Assembly (NCBI GenBank): GCA_025350345.1
Contig: JANXYA010000097.1
Location: forward strand, 1 to 9,714
Direction of reading: 5' to 3'
DNA length: 9,714 nucleotides
Source of the DNA: Gammaproteobacteria bacterium
GTDB taxonomy: Bacteria > Pseudomonadota > Gammaproteobacteria > Steroidobacterales > Steroidobacteraceae
Position numbers and translations under genes: made by a program. The notes beneath the pieces are model-generated. The model saw only the letters and a program-made list of their open reading frames with translations, was not told where the DNA came from and ran no database searches. This document shows positions 1-7,657 of the stretch, in pieces. Positions within the stretch are counted from its first letter, which is position 1, and the number at the start of each line of letters is the position of its first letter.

Positions 1-38
1 CCCAAGGGCCGCGAATTTTGCATAAAGCCCCCCCGCAT
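1..38 (-). CDS. Possible 5' end of an unidentified gene downstream of aat (partial)
   Basis: On the minus strand two in-frame ATG codons (at 38-36 and 23-21) open a frame that stays open to the window edge. Only 8 to 13 codons are visible; from the inner ATG they read MQNSRPL. A run of seven G (C7 on the plus strand, 28-34) lies between the two ATGs and could act as a crude ribosome binding site for the inner one. In related gammaproteobacteria the gene after aat is often ate/bpt, the arginyl/leucyl-tRNA-protein transferase that works in the same N-degron pathway. That is inference from gene order only; the visible residues prove nothing and the frame could be chance. Confidence 0.2.
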   Translation of the reverse strand, partial: MRGGFMQNSRPL

Positions 39-71
39 TGCAATTGAACCGCTGCCGAGGCCGCGATTTCG

Positions 72-743
72 TTAGTCGCGACCCGATCCGAGCGCCTGCG
101 CGAGCCGGCCGAGGAACTGCGCTCGCGGCAGGGGCCGGCTGCCGAGGCTCCGCAGGTGCGCCGAGGGGAGCTGGCAGTCGATCATCTCGGTGCCCTCGGC
201 CAGGCATTGGCGCACCAGGCCCGCCAGGGCTGCCTTGGAGGCATCGCGCTCCGCACTGAACATCGATTCCCCGAAGTACACGCGCCCGAGCTTCACGCCG
301 TAGATGCCGCCGATGAGTAATCCGGAGCGCCAGATCTCGGCACTGTGCGCGATCCCCCGTTCATGGAGCGCCAGGTAGGCCTCGCGCATCTGGGCCGTGA
401 TCCAGGTCCCTGGGCTGTTGGCCCGGGGCGCCGCGCAGGCGGCGATGACCGCCGCGAAGTCCCGATCCACGTGGTATTCGAAGCCGCGGGTGCGCGCCGC
501 GCGCCGCAGGCTCCGCGAGGTGTGAAACTCCTGCGGGAGCAGGACTTCGCGCGGATCGGGCGACCACCACAGCACCGGCTGGCCAGGCGAATACCAGGGG
601 AAAATGCCGCGCCGGTAGGCCGCCACGAGCCGCTCGCAGGACAGGTCGCCACCCGCGGCAAGCAGTCCGGGCGGATCGAGCAGGGCCCGCTCCACGGCGG
701 GGAAGTGATCGGGCGGGTCGCCAGGGGCCAGCCAGGCGATCAT
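72..743 (-). CDS. aat: Leucyl/phenylalanyl-tRNA--protein transferase
   Basis: This cytoplasmic enzyme moves Leu or Phe from its aminoacyl-tRNA to the N-terminal Lys or Arg of a protein, making a primary N-degron recognised by ClpS/ClpAP. The 223-residue product is full length for the family. Family motifs visible in order are GGDLS (31-35), RRGIFPWYSPG (44-54), WWSPDPR (59-65), GTWIT (112-116), GGIYGVKLG (145-153), FGESMFS (157-163) and the near-C-terminal DCQ (189-191) followed by HLRSLGS. The start is the ATG at 743-741; GAGG lies only 1 base upstream, a poorly spaced ribosome site, so translation may rely on the preceding gene, whose stop is 18 bases upstream. It is the third visible gene of the trxB - FemAB-like - aat unit. 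No key residue seems to be missing. Confidence 0.97.
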   Translation of the reverse strand: MIAWLAPGDPPDHFPAVERALLDPPGLLAAGGDLSCERLVAAYRRGIFPWYSPGQPVLWWSPDPREVLLPQEFHTSRSLRRAARTRGFEYHVDRDFAAVIAACAAPRANSPGTWITAQMREAYLALHERGIAHSAEIWRSGLLIGGIYGVKLGRVYFGESMFSAERDASKAALAGLVRQCLAEGTEMIDCQLPSAHLRSLGSRPLPRAQFLGRLAQALGSGRD

Positions 744-761
744 GCCTCGGACTCGATCGGT

Positions 762-1907
762 TCAGGCGCGGAACGGCGTGTGGCGGGCGGCCGCATCCGC
801 GTATTCTGTCACGGCCGCCGCTTCACGCTCGAGGTAGCGCGCCACGGCGGTGCGCAAGGCCGGATCGGCGAGCCAGTGCGCGGACCAGGTGAATACCGGC
901 TCGAAGCCCCGCGCCAGCTTGTGCTCGCCCTGCGTGCCGGGCTCGAAGCGCTGCAGGCCGTGGCGGATGCAGTACTCGATGCCCTGGTAGTAGCAGGCTT
1001 CGAAGTGCAGGCTGTGCACATCGCTGGCGGCGCCCCAGTAGCGGCCATACAGGGTGGTGCTGGAGCGAAAGTAGACGGCGGCGGCGACCAGCTCGCCGGC
1101 GCGCTCGGCCAGCACGGCCACGAACGCTTCGCCCAGGGCGGTGGCGACCTGGCGGAAGAATCGGACATTCAAATAGGGCAGGTGACCGTGGCGCACGAAG
1201 GTGGCCGCGTGCAGGTCATGGAGGCGCTGGAGGGTGGGCCCATCGAGCTGCGAGCCGCTCCGCGTGTGGAAGGTGATGCCCTGTTCGGCGATCCGCCGGC
1301 GCTCACGGCGCACCTTCTTGCGCTTGTCAGCTGAAAAGGTCGCCAGGAAGTCCTCGAAATCCCGATAGGCGCGGTTGTGCCACTGGAAGTGGCAATCCCG
1401 GCGCAGGAGCCAGCCCGCTTCGCGGGCCGTCGCGAGCAGCGCCTCGTCGATGAACAGCGCGTGGACGGAGGAGCGGCCCCGGCGCCGCGCGTCACGCTCC
1501 AGGGCGTGCAGCGCGCTGAGGCGCTGGCCGGAGCAGGCCGGCTCGTCCGCGCCGGCGCACAGCAGGCGCGGCCCCGTCGCCGGCGTGAAGGGAATCGCCA
1601 GCAGGAGCTTGGGGTAGTAGTCCAGGCCGCGTCCCTCCCAGGCGCGCGCCCAAGCGAAGTCGAAGACGAACTCGCCCCAGGAATGACTCTTTTCGTACAG
1701 CGGCGCGAGGGCGAGGGGGTGCCCCATCTCCCCGAGCAGCAGGTGCCGCGGTGTCCAGCCGGTGGCGGAGGTGACGCAGCCGCTGGTCTCGAGCGCGGCC
1801 AGGAACTCATGGCGCAGGAAGGGGTAGTCGCCCGCCAGGGCATTCCAGGCGGCGGCGTCGAAGTCCGCCATCCCGGCATGAAAGCTCAGCGGCGCTGAGG
1901 CAATCAT
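762..1907 (-). CDS. FemAB-like / GNAT-fold acyltransferase family protein (DUF482, PF04339-like)
   Basis: The 381-residue protein resembles the conserved proteobacterial family annotated as 'peptidogalycan biosynthesis' or GNAT N-acetyltransferase (COG3146-type). That family has the double GNAT fold of FemA/FemB aminoacyltransferases; its substrate is not established. Family-like stretches are PFLRHEFLAALE (29-40), PFTPATGPRLL (106-116), FQWHNRAYRDFEDFL (174-188), the basic KRKKVRRER (195-203), TLYGRYWG (285-292), HFEACYYQGIEY (301-312), FEPGTQGEHKLARGF (321-335) and SAHW (342-345). No signal peptide or membrane segment is apparent, so it should be cytoplasmic. The ATG start at 1907-1905 overlaps the trxB stop as ATGA, with GGAG 4 bases upstream, which points to translational coupling. 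The frame is open further upstream inside trxB, but that extension is antifamily sequence and was excluded. Family placement is firm; the function is not. Confidence 0.9.
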   Translation of the reverse strand: MIASAPLSFHAGMADFDAAAWNALAGDYPFLRHEFLAALETSGCVTSATGWTPRHLLLGEMGHPLALAPLYEKSHSWGEFVFDFAWARAWEGRGLDYYPKLLLAIPFTPATGPRLLCAGADEPACSGQRLSALHALERDARRRGRSSVHALFIDEALLATAREAGWLLRRDCHFQWHNRAYRDFEDFLATFSADKRKKVRRERRRIAEQGITFHTRSGSQLDGPTLQRLHDLHAATFVRHGHLPYLNVRFFRQVATALGEAFVAVLAERAGELVAAAVYFRSSTTLYGRYWGAASDVHSLHFEACYYQGIEYCIRHGLQRFEPGTQGEHKLARGFEPVFTWSAHWLADPALRTAVARYLEREAAAVTEYADAAARHTPFRA

Positions 1908-2872
1908 CCGGCTCCGTCGAGCTGCTCCAGGAACCGATCGGCATCGAGCGCCGCCATGCAGCCCGAACCGGCGGAAGTAATGGCCTGCCGGTAGACATGG
2001 TCGCCCACATCGCCGGCTGCGAACACGCCGGCCACGCTGGTCGCCGTGGCATCGCCACCGCTGCCGCCGCGAACCAGGATGTACCCGCCTTTCATCGCCA
2101 GCTGGCCCTGGAAGATGCCGGTATTGGGTTGATGGCCGATGGCGATGAATACGCCCGCCACCTTCAGCTCCTTGGCGACCGCGCGCGCGCCGGCCGTGGG
2201 ACGCAGGCGCAGGCCGTTCACGCCGTTGGCATTGCCGAGGATCTCCTCCACGGTGTGGTTCCACACGATGGACAGCTTGCCGGCCCGTTCGCGCTCGAAG
2301 AGCCTGTCCTGCAGGATCTTTTCTGCACGCAGCCGCTCGCGCCGATGCACGAGCGTGACGTGCGCGGCGATGTTCGCCAGGTACAGCGCCTCTTCCACGG
2401 CGGTGTTGCCGCCCCCGATCACCGCCACCGCCTGGCCACGGAAGAAAAAGCCATCGCAGGTCGCGCAAGCCGACACGCCGCGTCCGCGATACTGCTCTTC
2501 CGAGGGCAATCCCAGGTATTGTGCGGAAGCGCCCGTGGCGATGATCAGGGCATCGCAGCCGTAGGTGCCCGTATCACCCACCAGCTCGAAGGGCCGCCGG
2601 GTGAGGCGCACCGTGTGGATCTGATCCGCGATGATCTCGGTGGCGAAGCGCTCGGCGTGCCGTCGCATGCGCGCCATCAGATCCGGGCCCTGCAGGCCCT
2701 CGACATCCCCGGGCCAGTTGTCGACATCGGTCGTGGTCATGAGCTGGCCGCCCTGTTCCGTGCCGGTGACCAGCAGCGGCCGGCGATTTGCGCGCGCCGC
2801 GTACACCGCGGCGCTGTAGCCGGCCGGTCCGGAGCCGAGGATGATCAGGCGGTGGTGCTTGAGCTCGCTCAT
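1904..2872 (-). CDS. trxB: Thioredoxin-disulfide reductase (NADPH, FAD)
   Basis: This cytoplasmic flavoenzyme reduces thioredoxin with NADPH. From the ATG at 2872-2870 the product has 322 residues, close to the family's usual 315-320. An N-terminal FAD-binding GSGPAG (13-18) is followed by GTEQGGQLMTTTDV (37-50), a central NADPH-domain insertion with the redox-active CATC (Cys136, Cys139), the NADPH-binding GGGNTA (153-158) and HRRER (176-180), and the C-terminal FAD motif GVFAAGDV (282-289). The frame extends 23 codons further upstream to 2941, but the chosen start matches where the family begins and has GGAA 7 bases upstream. It heads a minus-strand unit and its 3' end overlaps the FemAB-like start by four bases. 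It faces away from ftsK, as in other gammaproteobacteria. Confidence 0.96.
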   Translation of the reverse strand: MSELKHHRLIILGSGPAGYSAAVYAARANRRPLLVTGTEQGGQLMTTTDVDNWPGDVEGLQGPDLMARMRRHAERFATEIIADQIHTVRLTRRPFELVGDTGTYGCDALIIATGASAQYLGLPSEEQYRGRGVSACATCDGFFFRGQAVAVIGGGNTAVEEALYLANIAAHVTLVHRRERLRAEKILQDRLFERERAGKLSIVWNHTVEEILGNANGVNGLRLRPTAGARAVAKELKVAGVFIAIGHQPNTGIFQGQLAMKGGYILVRGGSGGDATATSVAGVFAAGDVGDHVYRQAITSAGSGCMAALDADRFLEQLDGAG

Positions 2873-2975
2873 GTACAATTTCCAGTTGCTTGCGGTGGCC
2901 AGGGACCTGCGGCCGGCAGGGGATGGTAAGTAACGCAGCACGTGCGGCCAAGTCCTAATTTATCAAGGGGACCTA
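2873..2975. promoter_or_regulatory. Divergent trxB/ftsK intergenic region with a candidate trxB promoter
   Basis: Both flanking genes point outward, so this 103-base gap should carry promoters in both directions. Toward trxB (minus strand) the best fit is TTGGCC (2951-2946), a 17-base spacer and TACCAT (2928-2923), which is 4/6 at each box and would give a leader of about 45 bases. Such matches are common by chance. Toward ftsK I found no acceptable -35/-10 pair; an AT-rich patch, CCTAATTTATCAA (2954-2966), sits just before the ribosome site. The divergent-promoter role is inferred from layout; the boxes are only candidates. Confidence 0.4.
2965..2970 (+). promoter_or_regulatory. Ribosome binding site deciding the TTG start of ftsK
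   Basis: AAGGGG lies 5 bases before TTG at 2976. It is the strongest Shine-Dalgarno-like match among the genes here. No in-frame ATG lies nearby upstream, and the next in-frame ATG is codon 19, inside the N-terminal cytoplasmic tail, so the TTG is the likely start. Confidence 0.7.
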
Positions 2976-5300
2976 TTGACTAATTCCTCGGCCGAGTCCA
3001 AGTCGGCGCCACGCTTTTCCGCCGCAGTGATGCGGGGATTGCGTGAGGCGGCCGCTATCGGCCTGGGGCTGATTGTCCTGATCCTGTTGCTGGCGCTGCT
3101 GAGCTTCGATGCGCGCGATCCGGGCTATTCCTACACCGGGTCCGGAGATGCCATCCATAACCGCGTCGGCAGCGCTGGCGCCTGGCTGGCGAACCTGCTC
3201 TATTTCCTGTTTGGGCGCCCGGCGCTGCTGATACCGCTGGGGCTGGGCGTGATGACATTCCGTCTGGCGCGATCCCGCTCCGACGTCGAGACCGGGAGCA
3301 GGACCAATGTGGCGGTGCGCGCGCTCGCTTTCGGCGTGCTGCTGGCGAGCAGCTGCGCCCTGGCGACGCTGCACTGGAATCCTGGCCACCTGCCGCAGGG
3401 CGCCGGTGGCGTCGTGGGCATGGCTGTAGGGAGCGCCGCGGCCGCGGTCCTGAATCTGCTGGGCGCGACGCTGCTGTTCCTGGCGGCCTGGGGGGCGAGC
3501 GCGGCCGTCGCTTTTGGCATTTCCTGGCTGCGCGTGGCGGACGGGCTGGGCGCCGCGGTCTGGCGCGCCATCCGCTTCGTGCGGGAGCGCTGGCAGTTGA
3601 CGCGCGAGGTCAACGAGGGGCGCGAGCGCAAGCAGGCACGCATGGAGGCCGGGGAGGCCGAGACCCGGAAAGTGCGCGCACGTGCGCCGCCGCGCATCGA
3701 GGCGCCGGCACCGGCGATTACCAAGAGCGATCGCGCGGAGAAAGAGCGCCAGGTGCTGCTGTTCGATCCGCCGCAGGCCGGTGAACTGCCGGCCCTCGGA
3801 CTGCTCGATGATCCACGAGCGCACGAGGCCTCCTATTCGGCCGAGGCGCTCGAGGCCATGTCCCGCCTGGTCGAACTGAAACTGAAGGATTTTGGCGTCG
3901 ATGTCGAAGTCGTCGCCGTACACCCGGGGCCCGTCATCACGCGCTTCGAGATGCGGCCCGCGCCCGGCGTCAAGGCCAGCCAGATCACGGCGCTCGCCAA
4001 GGACCTGGCGCGCGCGCTGTCCGCGACCAGCGTGCGCGTGGTCGAAGTGATCCCGGGCAAGTCCGTCATGGGACTGGAGATCCCGAACGAGCGGCGCGAG
4101 GTGGTCACGCTCGGGGAGATCCTCAGGAGCAAGGCCTACGAGGACGTGGCCTCGCCCCTGGCGCTGGCGCTGGGCAAGGACATCGGCGGCGTGCCGATCG
4201 TGGCCGACCTGGCACGCATGCCGCACCTTTTGATCGCGGGTACCACCGGCTCGGGAAAATCGGTGGCGATCAACGCCATGGTGCTCTCGCTCCTCTACAA
4301 GAGCACCGCCGAGCACGTGCGCATGATCATGATCGACCCGAAGATGCTGGAGCTCTCGGTGTACGAGGGCATCCCGCAGCTGCTGGCGCCTGTGGTCACG
4401 GACATGAAGCAGGCGGCCAACGCCCTGCGCTGGTGCGTGGCCGAGATGGAGCGGCGCTTCCAGCTGATGTCCGCGCTCGGCGTGCGCAATATTTCCGGCT
4501 ACAACCGGCTTGTCAGGGACGCGATCGCGGGCGGCAAGCCGATCAAGGATCCGATACTCATCCAGCGCGCCGCCAACGATCCGTCCATTGATCAGCGCCA
4601 GATTCCGGACCTGGGCGCGCTGCCCTTCGTGGTGGTGGTCATCGACGAGCTGGCCGACCTGATGATGATGGTCGGCAAGAAGGTCGAGGAACTGATCGCG
4701 CGCCTGGCGCAGAAAGCGCGCGCCTCGGGCATCCACCTGATCCTGGCGACGCAGCGGCCTTCGGTCGATGTGATCACCGGACTGATCAAGGCCAATATTC
4801 CGACGCGCATCGCCTTTCAGGTCTCCGCGCGCGTGGACTCGCGCACCATCCTGGACCAGATGGGGGCCGAATCGCTCCTTGGACATGGCGACATGCTCTA
4901 CCTGCCGCCGGGCACCGCGATTCCGACCCGCGTGCATGGGGCCTTTGTCAGTGACCAGGAGGTGCATCGTGTGGTCGATGCGCTCAGGAAGAGCGCAGTG
5001 CCCAGCTACATCGAAGCGGTGCTCGATGGACCGTCGCAGCCCCTGGCCGGGATTTCCGGTGAAGATGAGGAAATGGACGTGGCGGCGGGCGATGCCGAGC
5101 AGGACCCGCTCTACGACGAGGCGGTCAAGATCGTGGTGCGCGAGCGGAAACCCTCGATTTCCTACGTGCAGCGGCGGCTCAAGATCGGCTACAACCGGGC
5201 CGCACGCCTGATCGAGGCGATGGAGAACGCGGGTCTGGTCGGCCCGCTGCAATCCAACGGTGCCCGCGAGGTGCTCGCGCCACCACCGGCGGGGAGCTGA
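2976..5300 (+). CDS. ftsK: DNA translocase FtsK
   Basis: FtsK sits at the division septum and pumps chromosomal DNA toward dif, activating XerCD to resolve dimers. The 774-residue product has the full layout: an N-terminal membrane domain with hydrophobic segments near 25-43, 70-95, 113-131 and 155-183; a short charged linker (about 205-280); the alpha/beta motor with Walker A GTTGSGKS (422-429) and Walker B VVVVIDE (552-558); and a C-terminal winged-helix gamma domain (about 710-770) with RRLKIGYNRAARLIEAME (733-750), which reads KOPS polarity sites. It is far shorter than the 1329-residue E. coli protein because the linker is short, as in many other gammaproteobacteria. The start is TTG with AAGGGG 5 bases upstream. 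lolA follows 4 bases after the stop. The complementary strand is also open along nearly all of the gene, a by-product of high G+C. Confidence 0.97.
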   Translation: MTNSSAESKSAPRFSAAVMRGLREAAAIGLGLIVLILLLALLSFDARDPGYSYTGSGDAIHNRVGSAGAWLANLLYFLFGRPALLIPLGLGVMTFRLARSRSDVETGSRTNVAVRALAFGVLLASSCALATLHWNPGHLPQGAGGVVGMAVGSAAAAVLNLLGATLLFLAAWGASAAVAFGISWLRVADGLGAAVWRAIRFVRERWQLTREVNEGRERKQARMEAGEAETRKVRARAPPRIEAPAPAITKSDRAEKERQVLLFDPPQAGELPALGLLDDPRAHEASYSAEALEAMSRLVELKLKDFGVDVEVVAVHPGPVITRFEMRPAPGVKASQITALAKDLARALSATSVRVVEVIPGKSVMGLEIPNERREVVTLGEILRSKAYEDVASPLALALGKDIGGVPIVADLARMPHLLIAGTTGSGKSVAINAMVLSLLYKSTAEHVRMIMIDPKMLELSVYEGIPQLLAPVVTDMKQAANALRWCVAEMERRFQLMSALGVRNISGYNRLVRDAIAGGKPIKDPILIQRAANDPSIDQRQIPDLGALPFVVVVIDELADLMMMVGKKVEELIARLAQKARASGIHLILATQRPSVDVITGLIKANIPTRIAFQVSARVDSRTILDQMGAESLLGHGDMLYLPPGTAIPTRVHGAFVSDQEVHRVVDALRKSAVPSYIEAVLDGPSQPLAGISGEDEEMDVAAGDAEQDPLYDEAVKIVVRERKPSISYVQRRLKIGYNRAARLIEAMENAGLVGPLQSNGAREVLAPPPAGS

Positions 5301-5304
5301 GCGC

Positions 5305-5961
5305 ATGATTCGCGCGCTCTCCGTCGCGGTACTGCTGCTGGCACTGGGGCTGGCGGGCACGGCATTGGCGTCCGCGACGATGAGCCCTGCGACGCCGCTC
5401 GATCACTTCCTCGATGGCCTGATAAGTCTCCGCACCCATTTCAGCCAGGTTGTGGTCGACGGCAGCGGCAAGTCGCTCGAGCGCGGAACGGGCACCTTGC
5501 TGGTACGCCGTCCGGGCCGCTTTCGCTGGGAGTACCAGCCCAGCGATGCCGGGACGCGGCTGCTGGTGGCCGATGGGGTGAATCTCTGGTTCTATGATCG
5601 CGAGCTGCAGCAGGCGACGGTGAAGCCTGCTGCGGCCGCGCTGACGGCAACGCCCGTGGTGCTGCTGTCCGGCAGCATGGCAGATGTGCGCGCCGCCTTC
5701 GAACTCGCCGATGGCGGCACGCATGGCTCGCTCGCCTGGGTGCAGGTCACGCCGCGCAGCGAGACCGCGGATTTTGCCAGGGCCGAGCTCGGATTTCGCG
5801 GCGGCACCCTGGCGAAGCTGGTGATTCATGATCGCCTCGGACAGACGAGCACACTGGAGTTCTCGGATAGCGCGCGCAACGCGGGTATCGAGGAATCCGA
5901 ACTGCGCTTCCAGCCGCCGGCGGGCGTTGACTTGATCGGCACGGCACAACCGCTTCCTTAG
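5305..5961 (+). CDS. lolA: Outer-membrane lipoprotein carrier protein LolA
   Basis: LolA is the periplasmic chaperone that takes lipoproteins from the LolCDE transporter and hands them to LolB at the outer membrane. The 218-residue precursor starts with a signal peptide: MIRAL, a hydrophobic core (6-19) and a likely cleavage after ALA (20-22). The mature part shows LolA signatures: THFSQVV (44-50), GTLLVRRPGRFRWEY (63-77), LLVADGVNLWFYD (86-98), DRLGQTSTLEFSD (176-188) and FQPPAGVDLI (202-211). The ATG at 5305 was chosen because it begins the signal peptide and has GGGAG (5292-5296) 8 bases upstream, inside the 3' end of ftsK. The frame is open 15 codons earlier, but that would bury the signal sequence. 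Its position behind ftsK is the conserved gammaproteobacterial order. Confidence 0.95.
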   Translation: MIRALSVAVLLLALGLAGTALASATMSPATPLDHFLDGLISLRTHFSQVVVDGSGKSLERGTGTLLVRRPGRFRWEYQPSDAGTRLLVADGVNLWFYDRELQQATVKPAAAALTATPVVLLSGSMADVRAAFELADGGTHGSLAWVQVTPRSETADFARAELGFRGGTLAKLVIHDRLGQTSTLEFSDSARNAGIEESELRFQPPAGVDLIGTAQPLP

Positions 5962-5962
5962 G

Positions 5963-6352
5963 ATGACGATGGACAAGCTACGCCATGCGAGAGTCTGGTA
6001 CATCCTGGGCGCGGTGCTCACGCTGGTCGTCGTCGTCGCCAGCCTGGTGCCGCCGCGCGATCTGCCGCGCATGCACATCAACGACAAGGTCGAGCACGTG
6101 GTCGCGTATCTGGCCCAGGCCCTGTGGTTCGGCGGCCTGCTTGCGCCGCGCAGCTACCTCAGGCTGGCCCTGTGGCTGCTCGCGCTCGGTGGCGGCATCG
6201 AGATCGCGCAGGGCCTGATGGGCCTGGGCCGCACTGCAGACTGGTACGACTTTTACGCGGACGCTGCGGGCGTGGCCCTCGGCCTCGCACTGTGCCTGGC
6301 GGGCTTGCGGCACTGGGCAGCATGGCTGGAGCAGTGGCTGAAACCGCGCTGA
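5963..6352 (+). CDS. VanZ-like family small membrane protein
   Basis: The protein has 129 residues and about four hydrophobic segments (12-29, 45-61, 65-87, 100-117). VanZ-family features are DKVEHVVAY (41-49) after the first segment and the EIAQGLMGLGRTADWYDFYAD stretch (80-100), with its spaced Glu, Gln, Arg and Asp, ahead of a glycine-rich last helix. VanZ itself gives low-level teicoplanin resistance in enterococci; most chromosomal relatives have no known function, so no resistance is implied. Translation could start at ATG 5963 or at ATG 5969; AGGA (5960-5963) is 5 bases before the second, which makes that one attractive. The gene begins 1 base after lolA stops and its 3' end overlaps rarA by about 30 bases. 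As far as I recall, it is not a fixed member of the lolA-rarA neighbourhood. Confidence 0.85.
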   Translation: MTMDKLRHARVWYILGAVLTLVVVVASLVPPRDLPRMHINDKVEHVVAYLAQALWFGGLLAPRSYLRLALWLLALGGGIEIAQGLMGLGRTADWYDFYADAAGVALGLALCLAGLRHWAAWLEQWLKPR

Positions 6353-7652
6353 AGACCTGGCGGCCGCTGGCCGATCGCATGCGTCCGCGCACGCTCGCGG
6401 AGTTCATCGGTCAGCCCCAGCTCCTGGCGCCCGGCAAGCCCCTGCAGGAAGCCATTGCAGCGCGCGCGCTCCATTCCATGATCCTGTGGGGGCCGCCCGG
6501 CACCGGCAAGACGACGCTGGCGCGCCTCATGGCGGCGAGCTCGGACGCGGAATTCATTCCGCTCTCCGCGGTCCAGGCCGGCATCAAGGATATCCGCGAG
6601 GCCGTCGCCAGGGCGCGGCAGGTGGCCGCTGCGGGACACCCCACCGTGCTGTTCCTCGACGAGGTGCATCGCTTCAACAAGGCCCAGCAGGACAGCTTCC
6701 TGCCGCACGTCGAGGACGGCACCCTGGTGTTCATCGGCGCCACGACCGAGAACCCCTCCTTTGAAATCATCGGTGCGCTGCTCTCACGCGCCCGCGTCTA
6801 TGTGCTCAAGCCCCTCGTGGCACTGACCTGCGCGTGCTGCTCAAACGCGCACTCGCCGATCGCGAACGTGGATTGGGCGCCACCGGGCTTGCGATCGAGG
6901 CCGAGGCCCTCGAGCTGCTGGCGCAGGCCGGAGACGGGGATGCCCGCCGCGCACTGGGCATGCTGGAGCTCGCCGCGGGACTTGCGGCCGCGGCGGAAGC
7001 GCCCACGATCGGCGTCGCGCAGGCACTCGAGGTCGCCTCCGGGGGCCGGCGGCGATTCGATAAGGGTGGCGAGCAGTTCTACGATCAGATCTCCGCGCTC
7101 CATAAGTCCGTGCGCGGCTCCGACCCGGATGCGGCCCTCTATTGGTACGCGCGCATGATCGATGGCGGCTGCGATCCGCACTATATCGCCCGGCGGGTGT
7201 TACGCATGGCGAGCGAAGACATCGGGCTCGCCGATCCGCGTGCGCTGAACCTGGCGCTGGACGCCTGGCAGGCCTACGAGCGCCTGGGAAGCCCGGAGGG
7301 CGAACTGGCAATCGCCGAGGCGGTCGTCTACATGGCGATCGCGGCGAAGAGCAACGCCCTGTACGCGGGCCTGGGCGCGGCGCAGGCCGACGTGGAGCGC
7401 TACGGTTCGCTCGAGGTACCGATGCAGCTGCGCAACGCGCCCACCCGGCTCATGAAGGAATTGGGTCACGGTGCGGGCTATCGCTATGCCCACGACGAAC
7501 CCGGCGCCTTTGCCGAGGGCGAACGCTATCTGCCTGACGGCCTTGGGGACCGGCGGTACTATGAGCCGGTGGGCCGCGGCCTGGAGCTGCGCATCGGCGA
7601 AGCGCTGGCGCGTTTGCGCGAGCGCAATCAGAATGCCCGGAACAAGAAGTAA
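6322..7652 (+). pseudogene. rarA: Replication-associated recombination protein A, interrupted by a one-base frameshift
   Basis: RarA (MgsA) is a clamp-loader-like AAA+ ATPase that acts at stalled replication forks. The first half reads from ATG 6322: EFIGQ (27-31), Walker A GPPGTGKT (57-64), Walker B FLDEVHRF (111-118), sensor 1 GATTENP (139-145) and the SRAR arginine-finger region (155-158), up to VLKPLV (161-166). Family sequence then continues one frame back, as GTDLRVLLKRALADRERG from 6819, through GDARRALGMLE, ISALHKSVRGSDPDAALYWYARM, MASEDIGLADPRA, APTRLMKELGHG and YRYAHDE to the stop at 7652. Joined, the protein has 443 residues, against about 447 in E. coli. Without correction the frame runs to 7158 and yields 278 residues lacking the C-terminal oligomerisation domain. 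One G missing from a GGG at 6819-6820 would explain it. It overlaps the VanZ-like gene and sits 5 bases before serS. Identity is firm; whether the break is real is open. Confidence 0.9.
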
Positions 7653-7657
7653 CGCCG

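Noticed and set aside
62..80. Inverted repeat CGCGA/TCGCG overlapping the aat stop
   Set aside because: The stem is five pairs with a nine-base loop and no T tract, so it is not convincing as a terminator.
345..1334. Plus-strand open frame of 329 codons across aat and the FemAB-like gene
   Set aside because: It is antisense to two clear family members, spans their junction and has no recognisable domain.
1908..2468. N-terminal extension of the FemAB-like frame into trxB
   Set aside because: The extra sequence is Arg/Gly-rich out-of-frame trxB; the family begins near the ATG at 1907, which has a ribosome site.
2973..5360. A long open frame on the minus strand opposite all of ftsK (about 795 codons)
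   Set aside because: It mirrors ftsK, is full of low-complexity His/Arg/Asp/Gln residues typical of antisense reading in GC-rich DNA, and resembles no family. The plus strand encodes an unmistakable FtsK.
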